A stretch of DNA of 64,000 nucleotides from Porites lobata (lineage: Eukaryota > Cnidaria > Anthozoa > Scleractinia > Poritidae): assembly GCA_942486035.1 (NCBI GenBank), contig CALNXK010000026.1, positions 1,767,001-1,831,000 of the forward strand, written 5' to 3'. The notes beneath the pieces are model-generated. The model saw only the letters and a list, made by a program, of their open reading frames with translations. It was not told the origin of the DNA and searched no databases. Positions within the stretch are counted from its first letter, which is position 1; every line of letters starts with the position of its first letter. The position numbers and the translations under genes are program-made. Shown piece after piece: positions 48,301-59,100 of the stretch.

Positions 48301-51300
48301 AATAGCACTTGATCTCTTCCCTTTGCACAAACTAGATGGGGCATCCAAGTTGTTTATGACTATTAAAACTGACTGATGGATCACAAGTGGTGCAAGAAAG
48401 AATGATGTGGCTGTGCACAGGCAGTTACGAGCTGAAGTGTGCATGAATGTGCCAGCTCTTAAGTGATTCCCCACCTGAACTGCCCTTAACTGCCTGTGCA
48501 GATCTACTTCCCACTTCCCTTCTATCACATGTGGCATCATCAGTTTTGACCATCAAGGACAACATTACTTTGTCATTCAACTTGACTTGTAAAGGGGGAA
48601 GAGATTCTTTCAAAACACGCTAAAACTAGCACGATTCAGTCAAGGAGGCTGGAGAAAAGGCTAAAAACCATCATAAATTGACCCAAATGATTCTCATGAA
48701 AATCTTGTTCCACTATCCACCTACATTGTCTTTCATCTATATAAATAAAGCTAATCCTAAGATCCTAATAAAAGCTAAAGTTGCCAAAAACTTCTCCCAC
48801 TGAAATGAAGCCTAGTTAATGCCCAGCAAAAGAAAAAAAGAGAAAGAAGAGGGGGAAAAAAGTGGAAAGTAAAAGTCGAGTCTTCTGTGTCACTATTAAA
48901 CCCAAAACTATCTCAAATTTGCTTTCTGCACATGCCTGAACTTTGGAAGATGATATTTTGCATAAATATGGTACAGAAGGCAGTGAATTGACTTCTTAAC
49001 CCCATTTTGGCTCATTATAGCCAGACACAGTGACCAGGAAATAAGCTCAACTAGTTTCAAAAGGTGATTTTGTAAAATTCATAGCAAATTGGTAAACCTG
49101 TAACTGACATTAATCCTACATGCACACTGTACAGTAAAGGAAATGATGACAAAAGATAAATTTAAAACAAATTAGAAGTATTAGTGAAACAAGAAAATAT
49201 ATGGAGGAAGGTGTTAAGAATAATGTACACATGTACATTGTATGTGACTGAAATGCTGACAAATGTCAGTAAGAGTGAAAAGAGAAATCCCATAGTCAAG
49301 AAGCTCTCTCTAAAGGACTTCAACCTTCAATACCGATAAAAAGTTACTTAACACCCTCTCTCTCGCAAGACGCAAATCACAACATGTGCTATGCAATTCT
49401 CGTTGCATGCAACACAATTCCTGGAATGCAGAATGCAATTCTCGTAGGGCATGATATGCCATAAAAACTGTAAGTGTCATGGCTAAAGTTCTTGCACCAT
49501 TTTAACAATCCATTGTGAACCTTTTTGGTGACTAACACACAAAGAAGTCAAATTTAAGAATTGCAAGCTGTAGCTACATGTATGTGATTCTTTGCCGCAT
49601 GACAAGAGTCGCATACCGCTGTTCATGAAACATAAAGAACGGCCGAGTAGTACTGCAAAAAAATTAAACAGGGACACCTCTCTGAGATGAACACTAATGA
49701 CCGGCTGCCATAAAGACATAATTCTTTACTGCTCTTATACAAGAAGCTATGAATGTTTCAGAGGTCAAACTTCACGTGTGCCAAATCTAATGCCTAATAA
49801 ATTATAAGAAAAAATTATACAGTTTCTCAGTTAATTAGCACTGCTTTGGCCCAAACAGAGGTTTGACATCTCAAACAAAAATCTCCAACCTTATTTTCTA
49901 GCATCATAAAATTGTTGTGCAGCCTGTGTGTCTGCGATCTTGATGAATCACTCCCAGGACTTAGATACCCACTTTCAAGATCATCATCTGAAGGAAAAGT
50001 AGTGATCAACTAAAAATTAACAACAAATCCTAAACTTCACTTATTGGTGTTTCTATAAGGCCCTAAAAACATGAAATTATTGGAATTAAGGTAGCTTGTA
50101 CAAGTTTTCTCAATGGGAAGTCCATTGTCCACACTCCAATTTGTACGTGCGAAATACAGAAAACAAATATGGCAGCGTGCGGCTGTTTTTGTGCAAGTTT
50201 TAATACTTTCATAAGTAGGTTGAGTATGATCATCCGGGAGAACGTAGTCCTGAATAGGACTGTTGTTAGTGACAGTGACTGACGTTTCGACAACCTGTGC
50301 AGTAGTCATCTTCAGAGTAAAGGTGTGTTGTATCAGGTCAGTTGATGATATTAAACTCTGGTTATTGACCTGATTGCTCAATTAAGTTGATGTTATTGGT
50401 CATCTGTCAGTTAAGCTGTGAAATTTGGATGCATACATTTAAATGTACCACTGTTCAACATGTTGAGTCCAAAAATTAATCGGTGTGATCATTGAGTACA
50501 ATTATTTTGTATGCAATAGCTTTTAAACATTTGCCTAATTTTACAATAATTTTTATGTGTCTACTTCTATTTCATATCAGTTCTATTTCCAAAAATTACT
50601 AATCAAAAAGGTACAGTTAAGCTGTAATTAAATAAAATAATTCAGAGGGAAAAACATACAGCCCAGACATCACATGGTTAAATTCTTTGTTCTCAGAAAT
50701 AACTCTGAACCCACATAATATTATACAGTTTCTTATCCTGAGAAAAATAGAGTCTATTTTGAGCCTTGGAGTTGGGGGGGGGGGTTAATCTCAGCTGAGA
50801 AAAGGTGATTGTTTTATAGGGATCAAGGATTAGAAGAGACTAAATTTTAAAAGAAAAAAATTATTTAAATTTCTGAACGGAAGTTGTTCAGCTCTGCTTT
50901 AATTAAAAAGAAGAGAGTAAGTTGAGCGTATACTATTACCATTGACCTTTGGGAAGCAAATTTTTACTCTCTCATGAATAAATGCTGTCAGAATATGCTA
51001 GCAAAGTTGTGTCAGCCTGCTGTACCCCATATTACACGAATATCTATTTTATCATTGATACATATGGTTGTCGAATCGGTTGTTTAGAATTTTGTCTTAA
51101 TATGCTGCCAAAGTCTTCCATCGCGTGCCAAAAAAACCCTTTAGCCCTCAATCTCCATGTAAATAATCATTCGTGCCAGAATCCCAATGGCATAAAATTT
51201 TTAGACAAATTATTATAATTTGCTTGCCGAGAACAACTCACCTATAAGAAACGTTTTTGCCTAATATGGAAGCAAAATCCTCGCTCCGGAACAGAATTTT

Positions 51301-52932
51301 TTAATCGAAGTCACAAAGATCTGTCGAGTGGTGATTTCTCTTGTGTTTACACAGTCTATACAAACAACGATAGAAATGCATTGGTGCAACTTAAAGAAAC
51401 AGAACATTCCAGTTTAAAAGCTTTTCAATCTTGAGCTCCAAATACATGTACTGTTATTTACAGCGTAGCAGAAGACAAAACGTCGATCGCACGTTTATAC
51501 ATGTATAGAATCAGAGGGCATAAAGAAATAAAAATTGCTCCTGTTTCGACATTTTAGGATTAATCTCTGTGATCTCATAAGAGAACATGTACATGTTTAG
51601 AACTAGCCATTTTATTCCTTCAAGAGCTAAAGTCTTACGCCAAACTGTGAGAAATCACTTAATAAGAAAAGCACTCTGCGGGCAGCTCCATTCATTATAA
51701 ATTTGCTGCACATTCGATCGCCGTTGACAAAATAAAAATATTGTACATTTGACAACAATGATTTCTAAATTTTCCATTTTTTTTTACCACAGTACATACG
51801 TACAAGCAAAAACAGCGATCGATCAGAGTAGTTTAATTTGTGTAAGCGGTTTTTAATAATAAGCTTAAGACTAATTTGGACCTTTGCAAAAAAAAAAAAA
51901 AAAATAGAAATTTCGACATGCATATATTCTAGCTACGTGGAGGAAGCGTGCAGATATTATATCGAGAAACTACAAATGTCTGCTACTGCTGTTGGAAATA
52001 AATGTCACAACATCAAAACCCAAAACGTTTCCTGTTAAAAATACAGAACATGTGAGGATATTTTTATGTTGAGGTCTGTAAGACGGCTTAAATTTGGCAG
52101 GATCAAGTAAATTTTTTCCTCACATTCAAAACGGAAATCATAAATGCAACACGCGCAAGAATCTGTGAATTGAATCGCCGCGTTTTTAATATCAGAGAGA
52201 GTGAGAGACAAGATCATTACATGGCTGGCTGCGGAAAGGACAGAACGGTCAGAAGTTTCTTCTTCCAAAGGGTTAAAAATTATAGTTGAAATTTCAGACA
52301 GAAGGTTAAGCTTTCATTCAATCAAATGGTTTAGGTTAATGTCTTCCCGCATGTCTTAAAATTAAAACATTCGCCGTAATTTCTATAAGTCACACAATTG
52401 TCAGACACTCACCCATCTCAAAACGACCTTTCCCACTGCGACTGTAGTTTATTCGCAGTAAACTTCCCGATGTTTTCAAGACGTTCGGCACACTTCACTG
52501 CACATAAGCTCGCAATCTACTTCATTGGATATAATATTCTTCTCAACTTGTCCGGTATCTGCTATATCCTGTATGCGTGAGCAAATTCACAATTCGAAGT
52601 AAGCGCTGTAATTGATAGTTTTTCTCCTATTCTTTCGAAGATAAAAGATATTGTTCAGAATTTTGCAGCGAGATATTTTTAAGATCACTTCACAAAAGTA
52701 TACACAAACCGAAAATGAAAATCATACCTTTCCAGACAAACAACAGGAGAAAGATGTGTAGACCTTGCTAGACGTTTTCAAAAGCGACACATAAGTACTT
52801 TTAGGAGCGAAAGGTCAAAAAATTCCGTACTTCAAGTCTTCAAGGCCGCAATCAGCAGATAAGAACATTGTGTCCAAGTAATTGCTGTCGGCAATAATAC
52901 AAGGAATCCTTAGCTTTACCGTGGGAAAACAT
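30322..52932 (-). CDS. MAP3K2/MAP3K3-type (MEKK2/3) protein kinase
   Basis: 21 coding exons, all phases consistent, 694 residues: 52932-52920, 49987-49890, 47652-47609, 46714-46615, 45351-45130, 43931-43891, 42501-42309, 41518-41480, 40734-40678, 40360-40296, 39835-39750, 39386-39300, 38320-38108, 37157-37096, 35732-35646, 35264-35139, 34140-34011, 33472-33402, 32655-32552, 31837-31673, 30403-30322. A PB1 domain occupies about 38-120 (VRIKFEFRGEKR ... QADLDQAIEILDRS). The linker shares SPPPGF and GEGEFIPES with vertebrate MEKK3. The kinase domain is about 428-690: GAGAFGQ 434-440, Lys456, HRD Asp552, DFG Asp570, GTPYWMAPE, RPSADELL. Activation-loop Ser588 and Thr592 match the known MEKK2/3 phosphosites. 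By family, it phosphorylates MEK5 and other MAP2Ks in the cytosol, PB1 pairing with MEK5. An in-frame TGA at 52957-52959 supports the start codon. Confidence 0.92.
31199..31510. repeat. Tandem duplication, ~156-bp unit, two copies
   Basis: TTTGATATAGTTCTGATTAA and GACTCCCGCCCGGT occur in both units. It lies in the last intron of the kinase gene. Confidence 0.8.
32036..32535. repeat. Minisatellite M1, ~107-bp unit, array 1
   Basis: At least four units, each with TTTTGAGTCTGTGGATGAAA-, AAGCTACTG- and TATGCTGTACAAGGTGG-like blocks. It occupies the donor-proximal part of the intron after kinase exon 32655-32552, starting within about 20 bp of the splice donor. Confidence 0.85.
33102..33280. mobile_element. 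Tc1/mariner-superfamily (pogo/Tigger-like) MITE
   Basis: Tips TA|GAGTCTACTCTC and GAGTTGACTG|TA, with subterminal AACGGACACCT / AGGTGTCCGTC. TA target duplication on both sides. Within a kinase intron; non-coding. Confidence 0.65.
36000..36125. repeat. Long imperfect palindrome
   Basis: GTCCGTCGGGAGACAGTTAA near 36011 is complementary to TTAACTGTCTCCCGACGGAC near 36090, with further pairing in AATGTT..ACATT. It lies in a kinase intron, next to repeat R1 copy B. Confidence 0.7.
36129..36290. repeat. Dispersed repeat R1, copy B, with its own inverted half
   Basis: Starts GTGAAAGGTTTGAACCCAGG like copy A, then GGTTGAGTTTGACCGTCCGG is followed by an inverted copy ending in CCGGACGATCAAACTCAACC, so the end of R1 is folded back on itself around GTTGACAGTGACTACAAC. 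Confidence 0.7.
36465..36541. mobile_element. Small fold-back element with 9-bp target duplication
   Basis: 77 bp with tips TAGCCTGCGAAAACAGCC and GGCTGTTTTCGCAAGCTA, flanked by CACCAACAG at 36456-36464 and 36542-36550. A 9-bp duplication fits Mutator-like elements. Confidence 0.7.
37340..37562. mobile_element. Diverged relative of the 592-989 fold-back MITE
   Basis: Begins GAAGTGATGACGTCACAAAA and shares AAATTATGGGAT and AGGATTTGTGTAGAGTCATC with the first copy. Inner arms around 37434-37483 and 37511-37562 pair, but the outer right arm is missing. Confidence 0.5.
38336..38595. mobile_element. Deleted derivative of the two-gene transposon
   Basis: About 38336-38386 matches the outer left arm at 15226-15279 (TTTACATGGGAAAACCGGAAA) and about 38393-38595 matches the outer right arm at 19915-20108 (GCGATGCAATTTT, TTTGTAGCGG, TCTCCCAC, TTTATAGTTTTAT). 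All internal sequence, including both genes and inner repeats, is gone. It lies in a kinase intron, 15 nt upstream of the acceptor of exon 38320-38108. Confidence 0.8.
38700..39262. repeat. Minisatellite M1, ~107-bp unit, array 2
   Basis: About five degenerate units of the same repeat as 32036-32535. It fills the intron between kinase exons 39386-39300 and 38320-38108, starting about 38 bp beyond the donor. Confidence 0.85.
46171..46475. mobile_element. MITE with TACCATAAAATTCTGAAAATA tips
   Basis: Left TACCATAAAATTCTGAAAA pairs with right TTTTCAGAATTTTACGGTA. Inside are repeated GGGGCTTATA/TTTGGAGGGG motifs. 305 bp in a kinase intron; the open frame across it is an artefact. Confidence 0.65.
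48039..48106. repeat. Two adjacent near-perfect hairpins
   Basis: 48068-48106 is two 19-bp arms around one base (GTGATGTCACTGGTACAAT). 48039-48058 is a smaller palindrome with the same ACAATTATTGT core. In a kinase intron. Confidence 0.85.
50210..50420. repeat. Dispersed repeat R1, copy C
   Basis: GTAGGTTGAGTATGATCATC through GGTTATTGACCTGATTG. On the minus strand this copy reads without stops through MTTAQVVETSVTVTNNSPIQ, the best-preserved peptide of the family. Confidence 0.6.
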
Positions 52933-55900
52933 AGTCGCCTTGGTCGCGCTGAATATTCAAGACTGTCGGATCGGAGAAATCGAACACGCACTCGTGCCAG
53001 TCTCTGTCAGTCAGGTCTTCGGGCGGATCTCGTCAATGGATCGTATTAGTCCGGAAGATTCTCGGGCAGATCCCAGAGATCACTAGCTACAACCTACAGG
53101 ACACTACTTCCAAGGGCTGATAGCTGGGGCAAAGGAAAGTCTAAACGGGCGGGAAAAAATTGCGCGAAGAAAAGTAAAGAAGCTCTTTTAGTCTTCCTCT
53201 CGTTTTTAAATTTCCTTCAAGCCATTTTTGACATTTTTTCCCGCCCGTTTAGACTTTCCCTCGCCCCCACTATCTGTCCCTGGGTCTCCGATGATGATAA
53301 ACTTCATGAGGGGCTTTAGAAAGGAGCTTATATCCGAGGGGGTTTCATGAACTGTAATAGTAAAAGCGCTTCGAAACAAGCTACAGCAGTGTTGATCAAT
53401 CAATCAAGGGTAAATCGTTTCAACGATTAAAGAATTTAAAAGACAGATCGGATAACCTAGTAATGCAACCATGATGAAGCAAAAAATAAAATCGCGAATT
53501 GCTAAGCCTTAGCTTCTTCACAACCTGCATTACACAGATTTGTCTTTCTTGCTTTACGCCGATAATCAAATGGCCATACATCAGTTCGGAAGCCACATGG
53601 AAAACTAGGAGAAATACATAACTTAAGCGAGGTTAGCAGATTTTTATTTAAATCCTTTCACATTCGTATATATTTTACAGACTGCCGATGGGCTCCTGAC
53701 AGAAACAATTGTTTTTCTCCCATACAAACCCTTATATTTTGAACGTTACGCAGGAGAACCGTTTGTAGTATTTCGAACGTGGGTGACCTGTGCTTGATGA
53801 AGAGGTGGAGGGTGTCTATCTAGTCTGGATCCCTTGATGAGGGTGTGAATCTCGTTATGTATGGTGATATGTGTATCAGTGAAAGTCTTAAACACTGGCT
53901 GTAAAAATAGGTCTCTCGTCAGGCTAGCGTAAAGGATGTTATCAAACAGCTGGTTCAGGGTTTGAACACGTTTGAAGGCCACAAAAGGAGTTAAGATACG
54001 TTTTGTTCAACTACATTCACCTTTTGGCGGCATTATCAGAGGAAACCGCAAGCCTTCCCTCCCCACTCCCCCTAAACAAGCTCAGGTGATCTGTGAGGGA
54101 CGTAGTCTGTTTTTAAACTTTCGCTTATCAACGTTCATCACGTTGGAGTAGACATGCGGGCTTTTTAGATTTCCTTATTGCAAGGGCAGCCTAGTCCCTA
54201 GGCGTTCTCTCTTGATCTGTTGTCCGCGCTAGGGAGACGTCACAGCTCATGGTAGAGTCCAGGAATGACCGAGCCGAAAACGCCTGGGGACTAGGTTGTT
54301 GCAAGGGATTTTCTTCGTTGCAAGTAAATGACCTCAGTCGTTTTTTTTCCCCTTTTTCTTCGAGAAATCACTAATTAAATCCCTGCTTTTTTTTTTCATT
54401 CGCGCGCTGGACGGTCTCAAAAGAGAAGATAGACTATGAACAGGCTTTGTTTGAATTAGTAGTCTGCTGTGATAGGCTAAGAGGTTTTTGGCGCTCAGAA
54501 TGAATTCACAAATAAGTTGAAAGCAACAAAACAACAAAAAAACTTTATTAATAAACAAATAAAATTACAAAAGTATTGCCAGCAGTTAGCAAGGCTATTC
54601 GAGGCGGGACAATGCGTGCAAAATATAAGAAATAAAGGCTAAGGCTATTAACTAAGGAAAGTTTACAGTTAGTTACAAATAAATGAAATAGAAATCGTAA
54701 TATGGATGTGGACTAGATAACGGACTAAAGGAAAAAGAATTAAACAAATAAATTGTAATAGTAGAAACTAATAAGCAAGAATTTTTTTTTCGACATTTTT
54801 GGCTAATTTTACCTTTTTAATTAAGGTGGGCGTATCAATATTCTGAATTCAGAATATCAAAAAGTAATTTGCGGAGTGTTTTTTCGAACTTATTCTTTGG
54901 GAGTTGCAGTTTATATAATCAATGTCTAGATCGGATCTGTTAACATAAAAATTTCCTGAAGCCGATGCTGTTGTATTGTAGTAGTGGCAGCTAATTCTTG
55001 AAATAGATTTAAAATGCCAGAAGGTACCATCATATTGTTATGGACATCATGCATAAGATTTGATATAACAACACTGCCACACCTGGGTTGAGAAAAGGCC
55101 CCTGAAGCAATACGTCACCATAACTAAGGGCCCCTTTTGATTTCACCACGAAGTCCTTTCCTTTAAGCCAATTTTATGACGCCCGCGGTTAACGAGGCGG
55201 CAGTCTGGCCGAAGTGGTGGTCTGAGAAACTTCCTACCCACCCCTCCCTAATCCAAATATCTACCCTAAGTGAGTAAATGCTAACCGACAATGAATAAAC
55301 TGTTCCAAAATTCTTATATATTAAGTGGTGAATCGTACAATAATTTCACGATATCTGTATTATGCATCGAGTGCGGTCATGTTTAACTGAATCGATTTAG
55401 TTTAAAGAAAATTATGTACAATAATTTATGCTATGTACCTACTGGTGCTCCAACTATATGTAAAATACCAAACTGCTAAAAAATTGGTTGTAGGCTAACA
55501 TGAAATTGATTCACAAATAATAATTTATACCAAGTAAAAGCCGGATGCGGTCTGAATCGATCTGAAACTTGAACTACGATACGTTGCTAAATCAGTACGT
55601 TTACAATGCAAACTAGCGCGCACTTACGCACAATTGAGTTAAGATCAGATATTCAGTGGAGTACCAAGCTCGAAATATGAGCATCGACACCGAGTTAAAA
55701 CTCAGTTCGAAAATATAAAGATCTTTAAGAGGAAAACAATTCAATGACTGTTCCTGAAACCTACAAATAATATGACCGAGATATGAATTTAAAAAAATAA
55801 ACACCCATGGCGATTTATGGGTTTGAATGCATCGACTGAGCAAACCGGATCTACTGAAACCAAGAAAATGGCCATAAATCGGTTCGGCGAAAACACGCAA

Positions 55901-56140
55901 AGAATAAGAAGCACACAACTTCTGTAGGGTAAGTCGTTTTTAATATAAATCTCTTTGATATATTTAGTTTTCGTAAACAATCATTTTTCCCAATAAAAAA
56001 TCCTTCTTTATAGCTTTAATTCCTGCTGAAGGATAGACCTGTGCCCACGCTCATCATATTTCAAGCTTGGGCTACCTGTGGTATTAATATTCAGCTGTAG
56101 TGAGTATTTTATCTAATTTGACGCTATGCCTCTGGGCTTC
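52933..56140. other. Intergenic region between the two minus-strand host genes
   Basis: Should contain the kinase promoter and 5' UTR (right of 52932) and the PARP-like 3' UTR (left of 56141). A hairpin at about 53134-53266 has arms GTCTAAACGGGCGGGAAAAAA / TTTTTTCCCGCCCGTTTAGAC in part. No other gene is supported; the minus frame 53746-53982 has no recognisable domain. Confidence 0.4.
54187..54298. mobile_element. Small inverted-repeat element with 9-bp target duplication
   Basis: Tips CAGCCTAGTCCCTAGGCGTT and AACGCCTGGGGACTAGGTTG, flanked by TTGCAAGGG at 54178-54186 and 54299-54307. Consistent with a Mutator-like MITE. Confidence 0.7.
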
Positions 56141-59100
56141 TTAGTAATAACTAGATAAGCACTCAAAAGTGATTAGGTATTCGGGATAACACTGGTCATC
56201 TTGGAATACCACAAAGACAGTCGGATCATCAGTAGAGTTCACGACTGAGTCATAGAGAAGTTCGCCTTTGTTGGGGTCTATCGGAGGTGGTGTCTTCATA
56301 CATTCTTTTCCAGTTGCATACTTGCCAGATAGTACCTTTGCGAGAAACATGCAGCATTCACCTTTAGAGTTCGGCGGCTTTGAGAATGAGAGAGAGTAAG
56401 AAGCTTCGGTTGCAAAATACACGCCTTCTCCATAACTAACTCCTATAAGAAATAGAATGAACTTGTACTCAGTAAAAATGAAATGTTCGTGCGTAAGAAA
56501 ATTTTGGTAGACCGTTAGTATGAATGACATTTTGATGCAGCTTCTTTAGTTAAAAACCATATCGAGATCTCCCGGCATCACATCGAGATTTCCTTTGTTT
56601 GAAAGACACAGCTCTCAACTCCATGGATAATTCGACCACCCAGGTACCTATATCTCTCTGGCCTTAAACAAAACCCAATGAAACAAGTAGTAGGAAAAAA
56701 TATCACTCTTTAACAAGATTTTTTCGAATGAGCGTCAATAGGCAACTTGCACTAAGAGGTCAAGTGACCAATGCTTCCTTTAACCCTTTAAGCCCCTAAG
56801 ATCAAAATTTGAATTCTCATTTGTTGCTGCTATTCATTTCCTGCAGAAGTAAAGGCGAGAAGTTGATAAAATATCAAGGAAATTCATCTTGTGTGATCAT
56901 GTCCGTAATTCTCATGACCACTCTGTTTTACAAAGCATTGATATTACAAGGACAAATTTGATGCTGATCACTCTTGGAGCTTAAAGGGTTAAACAATGGG
57001 TTGGAATCTTGTTGATGCCAAAAATTGACAGAGCATATAATAATTATCTTACACCCGAAATTTGAGAGGAAAAGTATTTAAGGGAGATATTTTGTGGTTC
57101 TTTGATCTTTCAACTAAGTAGTATCAGTTGTATTGGCCGCCATGTTGGAGGGCATACTCTTGCCCTCCAACATGGCGGCCAAAACTACTTTTTGCTTAGA
57201 TCTTGTTAAAAGTTTGATAGTTACGCTCAGATGTGCTGTAAACGTTCCCACATCAACTTTTCAACATTTTCCTTGAAGTCTAAGTGCAAAATTTGTGTTT
57301 AGAAATAGGTAATTCATAATTTTAAAATCACATTTTGGTCACGTGACCAGCAAAGAACTTAATCATTTTAAGAAAATGGTGCAGGTTTGAAAAACCTAAT
57401 CACTATTATTTTGTTAGAGATATGACCCACTAATCGTTTTTACAAAGAAAAATCATATAACTTTCATTTTTATAAAAACGATGTCACCTGTCCTCTTAGT
57501 GCAAATGGCCTATCCAGAACCAAAATACCATAAATTCTCTATTAAGCCCCCCTCCCTATTAAATCTCCCACTTTATTGTTATTACACCCCTCTTCCCTAC
57601 CCCTTTGATATCAAATAGAAGAATGTACTTCTTAATCACAACTCTAAAACTTCATGTTGAATGATCCGATATGGAATTTATTCACAAGCTTGAAGCCTAA
57701 ATTTGTTCAACGATCTTCGATTTCATGACCTCCAACTTTATGTTCCTGAGCTTTTCCCCTTTACATTCAGGTTTTTATAGAGAAATGACCGGATACCATC
57801 ATCTTCACTAAATTAAGTAATGATCCGGGTAAGGTGGATAGCAATTTCTTTTGTTATGCGGCAACAGTGCTTTCTCCAAATAGGAATGTTCTCATTTTTA
57901 CACAGAGAATGCATAAACCTACATGAAGACCGTTTACTTAATAAAATGCATTTACACTCCACTTTGAAAGGGTGTTTTTTTGTGTTAAAAGATTTTGACC
58001 AATCACAAGAGTTGAAAACAATAGCCAAGAAAAGTTTACAATTTTACATGTTCCCCACATAGGATTTCTTTGTTACTCAAACTGAGACCAGATTTTGTTA
58101 TATGGAAGATGGTTGGAGAGTAAGGATGAATATATGTACTGCTTTATGAAGTTTTGTTAACGCTTGCTGTTTAAGCCAGTCAGAAGTAAGTACAGACAAT
58201 GGAAAAGTTAGCACCTTTTTTGCAATCCAACATGTTCGTTGCCGTTGTTGCTATCGTTCTTATCTGGACCGTTTCTTAATTAAACAACACTTTTAATTAA
58301 GTTTCCCCCGAAACGTGCTTGCATTACCCCTTGGGGGCTTAATGTTTTGTTTTTTCATTCGACTGCTTGCATCAGCGCTGTCTCCCTTAATTTGAACAAA
58401 TACCTTTATGTCTTTCAGATGCTTCTCATTCACTTTTCTTTTAGCTGATGTACTCCTATTTTCTTCAGAAACATCTCAAATCGCAAGTGATTGTAGCAGC
58501 ATCGCATATGACGTACTCTTAGTCCAGTCATAGCCCACAAACTTTATACACATTAGCCATAATTGTCAATTCAACAGTTTCTGTGGTTCTTTCTTCCAAA
58601 CCCTAGCATTACTTTTTGTATGACAGACAGACATGAACTCTTTACTTTACAGTCTAACGCTAGAATAGAATATTATACAATTTTTTTAGAAAGTAATAAA
58701 TCTAATTACAAAGAAACAAAAGGGGAAAAAAAGAGAGAAACCTAAGAGGTTGCTGCCTTTGAGCCTTAGTTCAAGTTATTTTTCTCAAGGGCAGTGTTTG
58801 AAGGGAGCCCATTTCTCCCTAAGGAAGCCTACGTTAATGTTATCGAAAGCTACCTATTTTTAAGGAGGAACTGGTGTAGTCTTACCATTACTTCCACAGA
58901 AGCTCCGGTTAAATCCGTGAGCACAGATGTCCTTCACATTGTGATATCCTGTTCCATGAAACAGATAACTTTCGTTTTTGTGGTTTCCATTCTTCTCTGC
59001 CATACTTTGCTTTTTCATCGTATAGGAACGGTATATTGGTGGGTTCTGGACCCTCTGAATACTTATGAGACTCACCTTTAAAACAAAGGGAAAAAATGGG

